DNA of 64,000 nt from Paramecium octaurelia (GCA_905182995.1 CAJJDP010000054.1:6964-70963); one strand, 5' to 3'; numbered from the stretch's first letter, positions 13,156-27,162 are shown. Notes: a model not told the origin generated them from the letters alone. Numbers and translations: made by a program.

Positions 13156-14331
13156 ATTAGAAAATGAATAAGAAAAATAATATGTGTCAATTATAAAAAT
13201 TAGTAGGGTATAATTAATTCATTCTTGTAATTGATTCTTTTCTAAATCTAAAAATAACTGACCTAAATTTCAAGAACTGACCAATTTAATTATAAAACAA
13301 GTATTCATAATTAGTAAGAAATTTATTCAAAAAAGAATTACAAAAATTTATATCAAGATAAAATTTATTAAAGAATAAACTTAACTACTGAAAATTTACT
13401 CAAAAATATTAAATTAAAAATTAATATTAATTAAGATCACAAAGATAGTGTATTTAAAATGGGAAGATGTTATGGCTTTCTTAAAAATATATAAAATTTA
13501 GTTACATAAAAAATTTTATATATGCAGCATTTCTAGTGTTGATTGAAATTTTAAATATTGATGATAGTTTTATAAAAAAGTTAACGACATTAAATGATTG
13601 TATAGATTCTCAAACAGTAACTTTAATAATTTTTTCATTAAGTAGTAATGGTAATTTGAGTTACTTTTTTCAAAATGATATCCATTTTCTATTATTGATG
13701 TATTTGCGAGTTCACAGTATGCTAGAATGTTATTTATCAACATGTTGTGAAATTTATCTAATAAGCTAGGAATAATTTAAATTAAAATATTGTCTTTTGA
13801 TATATTTATAATATCTGTTATACCTAAGGCTATTTGATTAATAATAAAATATTGGTCCATTTGTGATTTCTACAAATTAATCTTATCAACAAACTTTATA
13901 AATGTAAAAATTCATTATAATTATAATTCTTATTCATTATTTTGCTTACTAGATTGAAAATCATCATTATATTAATTCTAAATAAATAGTAAAATGTATG
14001 AATTCATATAAATAATAATGGTTTGTAATAATATTTATGGTTTAAAGAATTCCATTTATTAAAATAGCAGTCTTTTCCCATAAGTACCCATATCTATTTT
14101 CTAATACTAATTTATAGAGAATTAAAATAAATAGTAATTAATAGGATATTTACAATATTTTTTCTAAAATGCAAGTTTCTAATCATTTTATTTTATATGA
14201 GTTACTTAGGCTGTTTTTCAATATCTCAATAAGAATTCGAACAAAATTAATCAATCCTTAGAAACTTAGGCTTTTTATTTTGATGTGATTGTATTTTTTT
14301 TTATTTATTGATAATTTAAAAAACTTAGATA
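13156..14331. other. intergenic region with a long ATG-less open frame
   Basis: On the plus strand one frame stays open from about 13536 to a TGA near 14285 (about 250 codons) but has no suitable ATG near its beginning, and the translation is biased to Ile, Tyr, Leu, Asn and Phe. It may be a decayed gene or chance openness in AT-rich DNA. No other gene was seen. The end of this region is the promoter of the surface-protein gene. Confidence 0.3.
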
Positions 14332-17300
14332 ATGTTCAAAAGATTTTGGATTTAATTAGTAACAATAATAACTTTAGCAAATTGCTAATAAACCACTTAT
14401 TTGCTGTCATAATATCCATTCCGGGTCTATCCATTATTAAGAAGCCGGATGTACACTGCTTGTAGTGGATACGGTGTGTGGAGTAGATATGTTCCATTAA
14501 GCAACATCGTTAAAATAGGATAAATTGGAATTTTAGATAGCAATTGTTTTCATTAACATCATGCCCAAGAACCAACAACACAAAGGATAAACTTGATTTA
14601 CTATGAATGTCTTAATTACGAAGCCAATTCTATAATTAAATATCTACAATTTATAGATAATAATGGTGATGATCATATTTATGAGATGCCAATAGAGGGT
14701 GAATATGAGTATGTTTGGTTTTTTGTTGGGTTTTAGATATACCCATATCAAAAACAATTAAATATTTATTTTTATGAAAAAGGGAAATCGATTAAAATAC
14801 ACTAGATGCAGGTTCAATCCCCATTTTATGACGAAGAATTAAATTTGATTTTTGGAGGAGATTTGATAGTAAATGAGAATTAATAACTTCACAACTCACA
14901 AAATGTAAAATTATCATATTTCCCTGGATAAGTTCTCATAGTCCAAGAATATGAATTATATCAAGATGAATATTGCGACTTTATAATTTCATACATTCAG
15001 GACAACGAAGTAGATGAGTGTCGATGTTAATAGAGTTAAAATACAAATATAAATAATTAGGTGATATCGTAGTAAGAAGAATTTCTGTTTATTTCTTAAT
15101 AAACAAATTGTTTAGAATTCTTATTTTCAGGTTGGATTAAATTTGAACATATACAAATCTTTGATGAAGTAGTATATTTTAAATTTTTAAAATTGTCAGA
15201 GAATGTTATGGTTTCTTCAATAATAAATGACAATATATCCCCTTTTACTTTAACTTATAAGTTATCCTCAACAGGAAATTCGATCATTATAACTACATAC
15301 AGTTACACATTTCCATCAATAAATATTGATTTTTCAAACGATCCATTTTTAATCAGATAAAGTTTTGATATTCTCAGCGATTTAAAACTATGGCATTATT
15401 TGAATGTTAGGAAATTCGAAAACTCCATTTAAATTTCAATTAACTTTTTTTAATAAGAAAAGTATGAATTTTACTAAGAAGTTAAACAGTTTAATTTGGT
15501 TTAATATAAATTACAATATGGAGATCTATTGTAAACTCATTCATACTATTTAAAAGTACAGATCTTTGACTTTAAATTCTTTAATTGTCCAGAGAAAATA
15601 GAGCTGGAAAATGAATGTCATGAAACTTGCAAGGAATGCGATGGTCCGACAAAATCTGATTGTTTATCTTGTGTTGAATCATCAAATAGAAGATATTACC
15701 CAGAATTTAAGGAGTGCCTCTGTGAGTATGGAACTATTGATATAGGAGACCAATGTTCTACTTATGAGGATCTAAATTTAACCCTCGTAATTCCAGAGGA
15801 AGTTCCTATTTTGAATTGCAAATATGGGTAATTTGAATATGACAATGAATGTTATAGATGGTAATTTTGTATTCTTATCTAATTAGTCCATCGACCATTT
15901 CTGAAAATGTTGTCACATGTCTTGAGTGTTTACAGAATCCTAAGGAATGGATTAATATGCTTTATTGTAAGACATCGCTATATTCAGACCAAGAAGGAAA
16001 TATATCGCGATAGTTCTAGGATTCAGATTCTTGTTATCATTTTGATGGGAACTCTTTAAGTTATTACAAATGTGGGGATGACTAATCTTCATCAACCTTT
16101 GCAAATCAAATATCTTTGGGATTAGGTTCGTCCTCGTATTGCCTGGATCCTTATTTTTTAAACTTTGAAAAAAAATGTACTCTCTGTATGATAAAATTTT
16201 GTTAATATTGCTTCAATTATTTTGGGGGTGATCACTCAATAACTACTCTAAATTAAAGATTTTCTTACTCTATCGTTGGTGAAGAAATTAAAACAGGGTG
16301 TGCATAGTGTAATGATGGTTTCATTTATAACTTTGAAAAAGAGGAATGTATATATTAGATTCCTACAATCTCAAATTGTCTTAGATCATATATTTCATTT
16401 GATGGTTAAGAAATTTGTACATTATCATCGATAGATGATTTCAGTATTGCCCCAGAAATTATAAATTGTCAAAAACACATTTTCAAATGCAAACAATGTA
16501 TCAAAACTCCAGAATTGATTATTAAATGCATAATTTGTGAGGATGGATATTCAGCATCTGCATTTTCAGGAATTTGTACTTAGTGCACTAGCAGAGATAA
16601 TTCCAAAAGATGTGTTGAATGGAATACAAGGAATGAGGAACCTTGGAAATGGATGATTCAAAGTTTCAGAATTCAATTCTTGCAAATTAAAAATTTTTCA
16701 TATGAATTAATATCTACAGTACCATTAGATTATGTAATATAATGCCTAGATGGTTACAATATAATTCTAAATGATTGCTTTGAATATTGTGAAGATAGTT
16801 GTTTAATATGCAATTAAAATATAGGTTATGAAAAATATTTTTCTTGTTAAAAATGTGGTTTGAACTATTATAAGAAGCGATATAGAGGACAAATCAAGGG
16901 TAAATGTATTAACTGTCCTTCACTATGTTAAACATGTGAATAGAGATCAAGTGAAGAAATACAAGTATTAAATTATTAATTCTAATAGAAAATCAACCCA
17001 ATCTTTAATATAACTACAGAGAATGAAATTTACACATACAAATGTCAATAAAAGGTACCCTTAGAATCAGTTGTTATTGATCCAAATTTACAAATTGCAT
17101 AGTATTGCTTTAATGGCAATTGTGATTTCAATTTTGAGTATTAAGTAATTATTTATTACAATTTAGATTACATTTTATTGTGACACTTTTAATATGTTAG
17201 ATTTAGAAATCTATTATGGCTATTTGGAAAATATATTTAATTATAAGTATTTTAATGAAATTGGATTAAAAAAAATGACATTAATCCTACTATTCAATGA

Positions 17301-20300
17301 AATTTGCGGCGTGTGGGAACATTAAGATTATATTTTTTTAAATCATTTTAGAGAAAAAGTATTCTCTATCTAAGTGATGAAATTAAGAATAGAGGGAGAA
17401 TTAACAAAACCCTTCCTCATGGTACTTTAATTACAGATATTTTATTTTGATTAAGTTACAATTACTTAAGTTCTCTTTCTAATAAGAAGTAAGTTAGAAT
17501 TAATATTTCACAATAGAGGGTAACCCATAGATTTTAATATTATTGATACAAACTTTTATTCTGATAACACCAATCCTAAAAAGTTATCATTTTCGAGTGA
17601 TAACTTCCTCAAATTTAATTTGAAAAATGTTAATATTTTTGATTTGATCATTAGTAATTCTCTAATTTTTTCAATCATAAGTTTTGATGAAGGTGAAATT
17701 ATTACTATAAAGAATTTACAACTGACAAATTGCATTTTTAACAATTCAACTCTGCTATATTTCTAGAATATACGTAGAATAATCATCATTGATTATCTTA
17801 TAATCACTAATTGCTAATTTTATAGCTCATCTATCTTAACAATCACTTTAAACTCCAATGAATTTGCAGATATATTTATAAATAATGTAGAGATTAAAGA
17901 TTCTTTGTTTTAAGACTCAAATTTCCTTAACAGCAATGGAAATTCAACTATTAGTATTAATAAATTTACACTTACCAAAAGTTCAGTTAATGGTTGTAGA
18001 ATGATGTCTTTCAGTGAAAGCTTTTATATTGATGATGTATTATTGAAAGAGAATATTCTCAAAGATAGTTAATTTTTGATTTCATTAGCAACTACATTTA
18101 TGGATTCAGAAATTAGGATAAGTAATTTTATCATTTTAGAAAATCAAGTTTCTAATTTCTCTGCTTTTGTTACAGAAGTAAAATATTAGAACAATGATGT
18201 GGATATAAAGTTAGAAAATTTCCAGTTTGAAAGCAATATTCAAGATCCTGAAGATAATTCTTAATATCTTTTTAAATTTACTTGTTATACTTTATAGATC
18301 AATAATATCTAATTAAAAAGCACATATAATGTTAGATTTTTTTCAATCTTTGCTACTCCTCTAATAAGAGTAGAAAATATGCTGTATGAAAATTAGTATT
18401 AATAAGAATAAGTAGCAATTAAGTTTGGTTGTTTGTAAAATAACTAAATAAACTCACAATTACTATTAGTATCAGGATTCTCTAACTTAATTTTAGAATA
18501 AATTTAGATTGTAAATTAATTCAGCATAGATTAATCTATTATCTCTATTCAATCTAATCCTTTGATTAACTTTAAGGCAACATAATCTGTCGTAATTAAT
18601 CATGTCACTTTTCAAGGAAATATTCTAATTAAATAAAAATAAGGTTTGTTTTTTTCCTTAATTTAAATTTACTCTGAAAAAACTCAAATCTTAACTATGG
18701 ATAATGTCAATTTCAAAGAAAATATGTTTCATTAATACCAAACTGATCCTTCTGAAAATTATGCAAGTCTAATTCTTATAAACTCAGTATAAGGTAAAAT
18801 AATGATGACAAATATGATATGCTCTTCCAATGCTCTGACTAACTCATCCAACTCATTTATTTCCATCTTTTCAAATACTATTACCATTGAAAACTTTTAA
18901 ACTTTTAATCATAACTACCTCGACGCTGAAATATGGAATAAATATTATCAAGTGTAAATTTCAAGTCAATATACCTAAAATTAAATTACTTAAATTATTA
19001 ATAATGCATTTGGAATTGGAACAATAGGTGGAGCTCTATCGATTACATCTTCATAAATGAATTTTGCTAATGGTTTATTTAGTAATATTATTGCAGCGAG
19101 TAGCGTAATTTTTAACATCAATTTATAAGGTAACGGAATTGTATTTATTAAAAATTGTGATATCCAAAATGCTTATACTTAATCTATTTCAAAGTCTTAA
19201 GTAGATGGAGCAATTACTATTAATGCTAAAAAAAGCTTATTAGCAATGGAAATTGAAAATCTAACTTTGAAAGATGTCTAAAATAAGCTATCCTCTTCGA
19301 TTTTTTCAATTTATCCATCCTCTACTAAGAATCAAATATTATTAAACAAAATATATGCTCAGAATTGCTTTTCTCTTGTGAATCAACTTCTTCTTTTAGA
19401 GTTTGATTTTAAGAATGCCGATTAGAATTAAGTGTCAATTTAGAACTTACATATTAGTTAAACTGATAATGCCCTCTTGCAGTACTTACAATCAATTGGA
19501 ACTCTAAACCCTATAGAAATCTAGAAAATAATCTCAGACAATGCTATTATTAATATCATCGGATGTAAATTAGAGATGAGAGAATTTGAAATAGAAGGTA
19601 TTATATTGTCTGGAATCATAAAAATCGTGGATTATAATCAGATTTTCTTTGTTAATTCAAAATTCTATAATATTTCTACTTTTTATCCCTTAAATTTATT
19701 AGATTTCTCCTAGAACAATCTTCTTGGAGCAGATTTGCTTTTAAATAACATTTCAATATTAAATTTAAATTCATTTTCAACCAAGAAAACTTAACTAAAT
19801 TACTTAAATTCAAATATTTAATTAAGCATTAATCAATGTACCTTCATAAGTAATGATGTAACGTAGTCTAATTCAGAGTAAGTATCAATCAATCGATTTT
19901 TTGAATAAATCTTGGCCAATTCTAATTAAAAAGGGTCCTTAGTACATTTAAAAAGCATCACAAATCAAACCTAATTTTTTCTTAGAAAAATCTCAGTATT
20001 AAATAACGATTGTTAATATTGTTGGAATGGTTTAATATATTTCGAATTGACAGAAGTTAAAGTCATAAAACTCAAGGAAATCCATTGCATTATGAACTTC
20101 ATCAAATCCCATGGATGTATTTTAGCAATATCAGATAGTAGCTTGGAGAAATAAATACTAATTGGTCAATCGATCTTTATGTCAAACCATGGAACTAAAG
20201 GAACAGGAGTATAAGTGTAAAACTTAAGAGTTGCTCTACAAAGTACAAGAATTATTAATAATGTTGCTGATGAAAAAGGAGGAGGCATTTATTTTAATTA

Positions 20301-22747
20301 AAATTCATAAAGATTCTTATTAAATTAAACCCTAATTTGCTAGAATTAAGCATAGGAAGGAGGGGGTGCTTATCTTGAGGGTAATAACAGTTTGAATGTG
20401 GAAAATTTCAAATTATCAATGATTTTATTGAATTCTGCTGATGTATCTTCCAGCAACATCAACGAATTACCGTCGCATTTAGCCTTGTAGATTAATTATC
20501 AAGAAATGCATTCTTAGAGGTAATCCATCAACAATGAATCAGTTTATATATTATAACTAAACCCATATAAAGTCATATCCCAAGATCATGTTAAAAGAAC
20601 AAATTACTTAACAATCCCTAGTGGACAAACTCTAACTAATTATCAACTTTATAATCGTAAGATTCAGCAATACTTAGCTTACTTTAATGAAATTTCTGTC
20701 ATTTTTAAAAATAGCTTGAATGAGTAATAGACGCTAAACCTTATCAACTCTTCATGCAATTTAATCTAATAATCATTCGATATCAACACCTATTCACTTT
20801 AAGAAACTAATAATATATAAGAAATTGCCTACGATTCAAATATTCATAAGTTTAACCTAGGATTATCTAAGTTCAATTTTGACCCATATACCTAAAACAA
20901 TAAAATATATGAGATACTAATTTAATGCAAAACCGAATATTAGTAAGATGTATTGTCTTATAAAATGAGGGTTAAGAGCTTTTTCTGTCAATTAGGCGAA
21001 TTTTACGTTTCTGGTGGTTGTTAAACATGCCAATCAGAATAAGGGTTTTACTCTGTTACTTACAATACTACAAAATGCTCTATTTTTGATAAAACTAAAT
21101 TCGATGCAATTACTTCAAATAAAATTTAACTCAAACCAGGTTATTGGAGACCTAATTTTATCTCTGATTATACTGAACTCTGCTATAAAAGTACAAGTAA
21201 ATGTTTGGGAGGTTGGGCTATTGGTGATAATACTTGCAATAAGGGACATCTTGGAGGTTTATGTGAAGAATGCGATAAATTTAATCTTAGAGGAGAAGGC
21301 TAATTCTTCAAGAACTAATAATAATTGGAATGTTAATAATGCTAAGAGCTTTTAAAAAGATTAATAGCTTTCTTATTGATATCATTTTGGTAAAATCAAT
21401 CAATTATATTATTAGGGCTATCTTATCAACTCTCTTAACCATCAAAAGTATTGAAAAATCAAACTAATTATTCACATCACTTAAATTAAAATAAAAGTTT
21501 GCAGATATATTATTCAATTTGAATTAAGGTAATAATGATATATATATATTTAGATCATGAGAGTATTTTACTTAAGTTATTTTTAAATTATATTTGGATA
21601 TTTTCTCTTATTTTTACTTTTAACATTCGATTTTCATTCTCTTTAGGCTTTTTGAAATAATCAAGTGATACATCTTATTTTATGGCTAATTATTTTGAAT
21701 GCTTTTTGTCAGAAATACATGGTACCGATTTGATTTACAGCAGAATTATCCTAACTATAGTATTAATAATATCTTAAATTTTAATAATCTATCTAGGATT
21801 CTAAATACTTTCTTTATTAACAGATTATAAATATCAAAGCAGAATTCTATCTATCACTATTCTTTATCTGTACATTTAAAATTACGCATCAGTGATCAAT
21901 TAGTAACAATTAATTTCCTAACATTAGATTCTTTTCGATATTGGCAGCTAGAAGGATTTCTTAAATCGACTATATCTAAGGAGATGTGTCTTTACTGTAT
22001 GGCACCGATACTCATATCAAATGGATATTTGGATTTATAGTGCCTGGATCTGTGTTGCTAGTAATAATATTACCATTTTCTATGTACACTTACCTTTACT
22101 TCAAGAAGGATAAGCTTAATAAAATTAAATATAGAAGACACATTGGGTATCTATTTAATGAGTATACTGGAAAAACCTACTTTTGGGAGTGGATTAAACT
22201 GTGGAAGAAAACGATTATTATAATTATTCTAATCTATTTTGAAACTGATATATTTTTGAAGGCTACATTATTAGGATTGTGCTTGTTGATCTATTAATTC
22301 ATATCTTAACGATTCAAGCCATATCACCTTCAAAGATTCAATATCTTGGACATATAGGCTGGGCAACTTTGCTCTAGTGCAATATTTCTAGCAGCGGTGA
22401 AATATATTTGCGATTAATAAGACAACTCAATAGTTTCAGGAGTCATTTAAACTATGATCATATTAATCAGTTTAGTATTGAGCTTCCCATTTGTTATAGA
22501 TATCCTAAAAGTTTATTACAAGAAGTTCAAACCTCAGGTATTGTCATCCTTGCTTTCAGTATTCCTTGCCTCTCAACCTAATTCTAAATATACAAAATAT
22601 TTATCAAAAAATCTAGAACTCCTAAAATAGAAGGAAGAGAGCGTTAAAAACAATTTTTATAAATTAAGATAGGCTTTTTTTAAGAAAAAATACAACTAAA
22701 ATTAGTAGTAAGTTATTCCTTTAATATTAGATTAAATATCAAATTGA
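14332..22747 (+). CDS. giant cysteine-rich, beta-helix-like multi-pass surface protein (2,763 aa)
   Basis: The ATG at 14332 gives a signal peptide (MFKRFWIQLVTIITLANC). Five introns close the frame to TGA at 22745-22747: 15861-15886, 17145-17166, 21390-21415, 21529-21553 and 21903-21927 (22-26 nt). After a beta-rich N-terminal domain (about residues 20-420) comes a furin-like, growth-factor-receptor-type Cys-rich region with many CxxC pairs (about 423-920). A long region of beta-helix/pectin-lyase-like strands (about 930-2200) follows. A second Cys cluster resembles EGF/laminin modules (GDNTCNKGHLGGLCEEC). The last 400 residues hold several membrane helices and a basic cytosolic tail. Ciliates encode large families of such proteins; they are presumed extracellular or cortical sensors or structural proteins, but the function is not established. 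The codon structure is uniform throughout, with no sign of decay. Confidence 0.85.
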
Positions 22748-23054
22748 CTAATTATTTATCAAAAGATTAACTGGTTTAATTTAGTGTTTAAACAATATCA
22801 GAAAAATAAGTTTGATAATATTAATTTATATATTATTTGAAAGTTTTAAACTATATTTATAATAGATTTGAATATAATTTACAGATTTGGTTTTTACATT
22901 AAGATGAGATGAATTATTTCATTATTCTTATTGTTTTTAATGAGTATGAAATTAAAGCTTAAATTTTATAGAGGAAATTATCAATAATCAGAGATAAATT
23001 GTTGTAGTTGTTGATTATTTCATAAATACAAAATTAATTAGTTTATATTCATCC
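22748..23054. other. short convergent intergenic region
   Basis: 307 bp of AT-rich DNA between two convergent stops. It presumably holds both 3' UTRs and polyadenylation sites. Nothing else seen. Confidence 0.4.
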
Positions 23055-24326
23055 TCAATCATCATCATCTTACATTTAGCAAACTCTGAGCGCTCCATCT
23101 GTCAGCTCTTCATAGTTATTGCTTAGATAAGCAACATTTTCTCTACATTCTGACATCTCCCCAGATTCACAACCTTCTCCAACAAACCAATGAACAAATG
23201 CTCTTTTGGCATAGACTTAATCATACTTCTTACCAAGTAATTCAAAGTAATTGAATAAGGAGGCATCATTTGAAAGAAATATAGCAGTTTACTTTAATTA
23301 TGCAAGTTCTGCAATAACTGTATAATTTTCAGATAAACATTGAAACACATTTGGACTTGCTTGATATTTAGTTTTCATTCTTTAAAGCGTCAAATCATAT
23401 TAACCAAAAAAGTTATTCTAGTGTTGAGAACGATGAACAAAGGATGCACAAATGTATTCAGGTTTTGTTTCTGAATAAAATAATCTTTGAGCTGGCTTTG
23501 TTATTTACTATATCAGCTATTTTTCAGTTAATTATTTATTAATCTAATCATTTATAGATGCCAATTGTCCATATGAGGGTATCACAAAATGAACTAATGG
23601 ATAGGGACATAGTCCAGGAAATAATTTGCTATTATCAATATTATTGTATCTTCTTAAACCAGTGTACGAACTAATTATTTAGGATACTAAATTATTAAGG
23701 TGAGTATAATCAACATAATCTAAACCAATCTGTGAATCTATGGAATTATACATCGATTGATTATCGAACATTACAACCGAATCACAATGTTCTATAGTCA
23801 TACGAGTTGCTAGAACAGCATTATAGATATCCACTGTATTGTTCGATATTTCTTTTGACGGATAAATCAAGAATGCATTTCTATTGACCTTCTCTCCGTA
23901 TTCAACATATAATCTATGTAAAAGCAAAGAAGTAAAACCTGATCCTGTTCCACCGCTTAGAGCAGATGTAATAATGAATGAATCTATTCTACCCACACTT
24001 TCTACTTACTTTCTAATATTATCTAAACATTTTTCAACTAAATCCTTTCCAATTGTATAATGTGCCCTGCAATAGTTGTTCGATGCATCCTCCTTGCCGG
24101 TAACAAAAGAGTTAGATTTATAATTTATTGATTTATTCTTTTTGATTTCGTTTACCATTCTATCATCTAAATCAATAAACATTGATAATGGATGATTATT
24201 ATCGTTTTCATTGTAAATGTAACTCTTAACATTTGTCTTCTCTTGCTCCTTCTAATAAAGTTTCCATAGTTCATCGCCTATCATTACTCCAGCTCCTCCA
24301 ATATGAAGATGAATGGCAGAACTCAT
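23055..24326 (-). CDS. divergent alpha-like tubulin (423 aa)
   Basis: A single exon from the ATG at 24326 to TGA at 23055-23057. Alpha-type landmarks are clear: [18 protein letters not shown], the nucleotide-binding T-loop SGGTGSGF (residues 124-131, GGGTGSG in conventional tubulins), PYPLVHF, and a C-terminal [19 protein letters not shown]. The tail is short and acidic (four Asp). It differs from canonical alpha-tubulin in length (about 25 residues shorter, mostly in the N-terminal loop that normally carries Lys40). It also has Gly at residue 11 where Gln11 contacts nucleotide, and Lys234 at the position of catalytic Glu254 (NIDNSK against NVDLTE). It most likely belongs to one of the rare ciliate alpha-like tubulins (for example the kappa group) rather than to axonemal alpha. 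Which one cannot be decided here. Confidence 0.88.
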
Positions 24327-24604
24327 TATTAATAATAAATATTAATGATTGAAATAGATTAAATGATATGAGTCAACGTTCATTTTTAAGATACTTTTTC
24401 TCCTTATGATAATGTCTCATATGGTTCAAATTGTTAGAATAGTAAATCTGCAAAATTAAATGGAATAATTTATTCAACAAAATGCTCGGATGCCTCTCCC
24501 TTGAATTTTATTACTTTTATGATTATTGGATTTATAACTAAATTCAAGGTATTTTATTTCATAATTGAAACAATTATGTATAATTCAATTAATATATTAA
24601 GAAA

Positions 24605-24940
24605 ATGATTGGTATGGTATTGAAGACAAGGGAATTCTATAGTAGAATCCTTATCAATAAAATCTATCTATCATAGCAACAATAAATGCCCTAGCTTTGG
24701 TTAAAATAGTATTTGATATTTTCTGACTTATTTGAACAATTGAAAAAAATAGATGCCTTATGTCTTAAATATTTGAATATATTTTCATCCGTTAACTCGT
24801 TATAAGAAATCTTTAAGAATTGTTAAGATTTATTTAATATCTAGTAATATGATAAGCAAATTCTTATTTATTTCTTAAATTTGAGGTAAGTTTCACAAAA
24901 CTACTAAAATTCTCTTATTTCAAAATTATTAATTTAGTGA
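24605..24940 (+). CDS. possible small protein (111 aa), uncertain
   Basis: An uninterrupted ciliate-code frame from the ATG at 24605 to TGA at 24938-24940. The middle looks protein-like and helical (DLFEQLKKIDALCLKYLN, SLQEIFKNCQDLF). A further open stretch upstream (from about 24368, possibly after a 19-nt intron) might belong to the same gene, but no splice of normal length joins them. No family recognised. It lies between the tubulin and muramidase-like genes. Confidence 0.3.
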
Positions 24941-25026
24941 ATTTATGCATTGCTTGAAATAAATTTAATTTTCAAATTACATTACATTATATTTATTGCT
25001 AAAATTTATAATATAAAATATATTTA

Positions 25027-25284
25027 ATGGAGTGTTTCCAAAAATCTATGTTCAAGTTTCCGAATTCCCTTAGCCTTTAGAATTAACCATTAGCTTACAA
25101 AGATAAGAGTCTAATTGCTCCAGTTTGTAAAAAATTCCTCTTTAAGCTAAAATCTATTTTTTAGGAACCCAAAAAAAGAATTGAATTTTTAATTGAGACT
25201 CTATTATCTCTTAAAGCAGAATGTAATATAATCTTTGTAACTTCTCTTTTTTATGCTATTATGTAATATTATTAGAGCTGTTGA
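25027..25284 (+). CDS. possible small protein (85 aa), or upstream exon of the muramidase-like gene
   Basis: ATG at 25027, TGA at 25282-25284, with a credible composition (LKSIFQEPKKRIEFLIETLL). A 39-nt GT...AG segment at 25263-25301 would fuse it in frame to the next gene. That is longer than every other intron placed in this window, so two separate units are preferred. No family recognised. Confidence 0.3.
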
Positions 25285-25335
25285 TTTGTAATTTAATTCA
25301 GAATTTATATTATTTTTCTAATTCTATTGGAAGTG

Positions 25336-27162
25336 ATGTCAAAAATTAATACATTTGAGATTATAGCTCAACATATTCTTGAAAATCAAAGAGAAAAAGT
25401 TCATTACGACATTCAATAAGAAAAAATAAATTATGGGATCTCATAAAATATTTATGGGAAATATCATAAAGAAAAGTATTTAAAGTTAGGAGTGAAAGAA
25501 GGCGATATACCAATGGCTAAGGATGTTGAAGAATTATCAATGGATGAAATCATTAATTTTTATTATTAATTGTACATCAAAAATCATGTTGAAAAAATAG
25601 TGGATCCAAATACAGCTTATTTGTACTTTGATACATTAGTGAATTTGGGAACTAAAAATGCCACTCTTTTTCTCTAGAAAGCATGCAGAAAAACAAAGGA
25701 TGGCATTTTCAATAAGATAGCACTATCAGCTCTGAATAATATGAATTAAAAGGATCTATAACATGACCTAATTTAATCCAGAATTCTTTTTTTGGAAGAA
25801 GCAATAAAAAAAAACCCTTAGAAAAAAAGAAATTATGAAAATTGGATCTCAAATTTGGATCAATTAAAGGAATAAATAGATAAGGGAATAATGCCTCAAT
25901 TGGAGGATTAATAATTAGAATAATTTGAGAGCAAACCATAATTCTAGCACATGTTAGGTTAATTCAAAGATGAGATAGAATTAGAAAAGAAAATTAGAGG
26001 AATTAATTTTAATTCAATGAGATTTCTAATAGATGTATAAGAGGATATACACTTAACTGATTTAGCAACAGCATTATTTGTCTTAAGTGATCCAAAGCTA
26101 TCAAAATAAGAAAAGATGATCAAATTCAATTTAAGTCCTATTCTTTCTTTGAAGCAAGAAGAAGTGTCATAATAAGAGAAACTTTATTGGCCGGATGAAC
26201 TTGTAAAGAGAAATATAATCAATGATACTGAATTTGCAAAGGTGTTATTTGAAAGTAGTCATTAATTGCAACAAATAAGTTTGGGTATTGCAGCAGATGG
26301 GAAAACTCCTTTTAAGTACCCCAGAGAATTAGAATTATGTGGATTGAAATCATACTAGAATTTTGGAAGCATGATGGGATCTTAGTTAATTTACAAGTTT
26401 ATACTTTATCCTTAAACATGTGTTTATAATTATTAAGATGGCTAGTTCTTAATAGAAAGTATATAAATTAAATGTAAAGCAAAGCAAATTGAATTACTGA
26501 AATAATAGATAATTGAAAAAGATATTAAGGACCCTAATGATTAAGGTGTTTTATTTGCTGAAAAAATTAGTGAAATTTATGAGAAAATATCCAAATACTA
26601 CCCAATTTTTAAGAGATTAGAATAATTATTCAAAGCCGTTGTTCTTGCTACATAGATGATAGAAAAGAATGTCCAAATTGATTCAGATCTATTAAGGGCA
26701 TCTTCATTAAATAGTTATAATTTGCCTAAAACGATTTCAATTCTCAAAAGTGAATATTAACTCAAGGAAGAAAAATCAAATAAATCTAACAAAGAAAAGC
26801 AGCTGTTCAAATTTGCTTTAGGAGAGATAGATACAAGTTGTTAGAATAAAATAGAATAGAAAGTTATTAACAATAAATTGAATTTCAATAATTTAACAGA
26901 AATTGATATACCTTTCTTTTAGTAAAAAAAATGTAGGTCTTGTAGCAGAATGATAGAGAGCTAATTATTAACTTTAGGTTATAACAATTGTTCTATACAT
27001 TTATCAGATTCCTGTTATTCATGCCTATAATTAATAAAAGCTGATAATTCGATTCTTCATAAAATAGATGAGACCGAAATTTCATTTCACAAGGCTTGTT
27101 CTGAATTATATGAATAAAGAAAATAGAGTGAATTCGACTTTGATTTTGAGAATGCACTCTGA
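25336..27162 (+). CDS. GH108/muramidase-like protein with Cys-pair C-terminus (608 aa)
   Basis: ATG at 25336, TGA at 27160-27162, 609 codons without an intron. Residues 1 to about 150 follow the layout of the GH108 (secretion-activator/N-acetylmuramidase) fold plus its PG-binding tail. The pieces are ILEN at the place of the catalytic WEGGY Glu, YGIS, a short MDEIINFYYQLYIKNH helix, DTLVNLGTKNATLFLQKA, and DGIFNKIALSAL. In bacterial and phage members this domain cuts peptidoglycan. Here the EGG glycines are replaced (ENQRE), so catalysis is uncertain. The central part is helical and unrecognised. Near residues 533-580 lie CxxC pairs (CRSC, CYSC) with extra Cys and His, compatible with zinc binding. 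There is no signal peptide. A lysozyme-type domain in a ciliate suggests old transfer from bacteria or phage, now diverged; codon use and reassigned Gln codons are native. Confidence 0.65.

Noticed and set aside
14800..14825. GGTTCAATCC, a second tRNA-like B-box
   Set aside because: It lies inside the coding frame of the giant surface protein and no tRNA stems fit.
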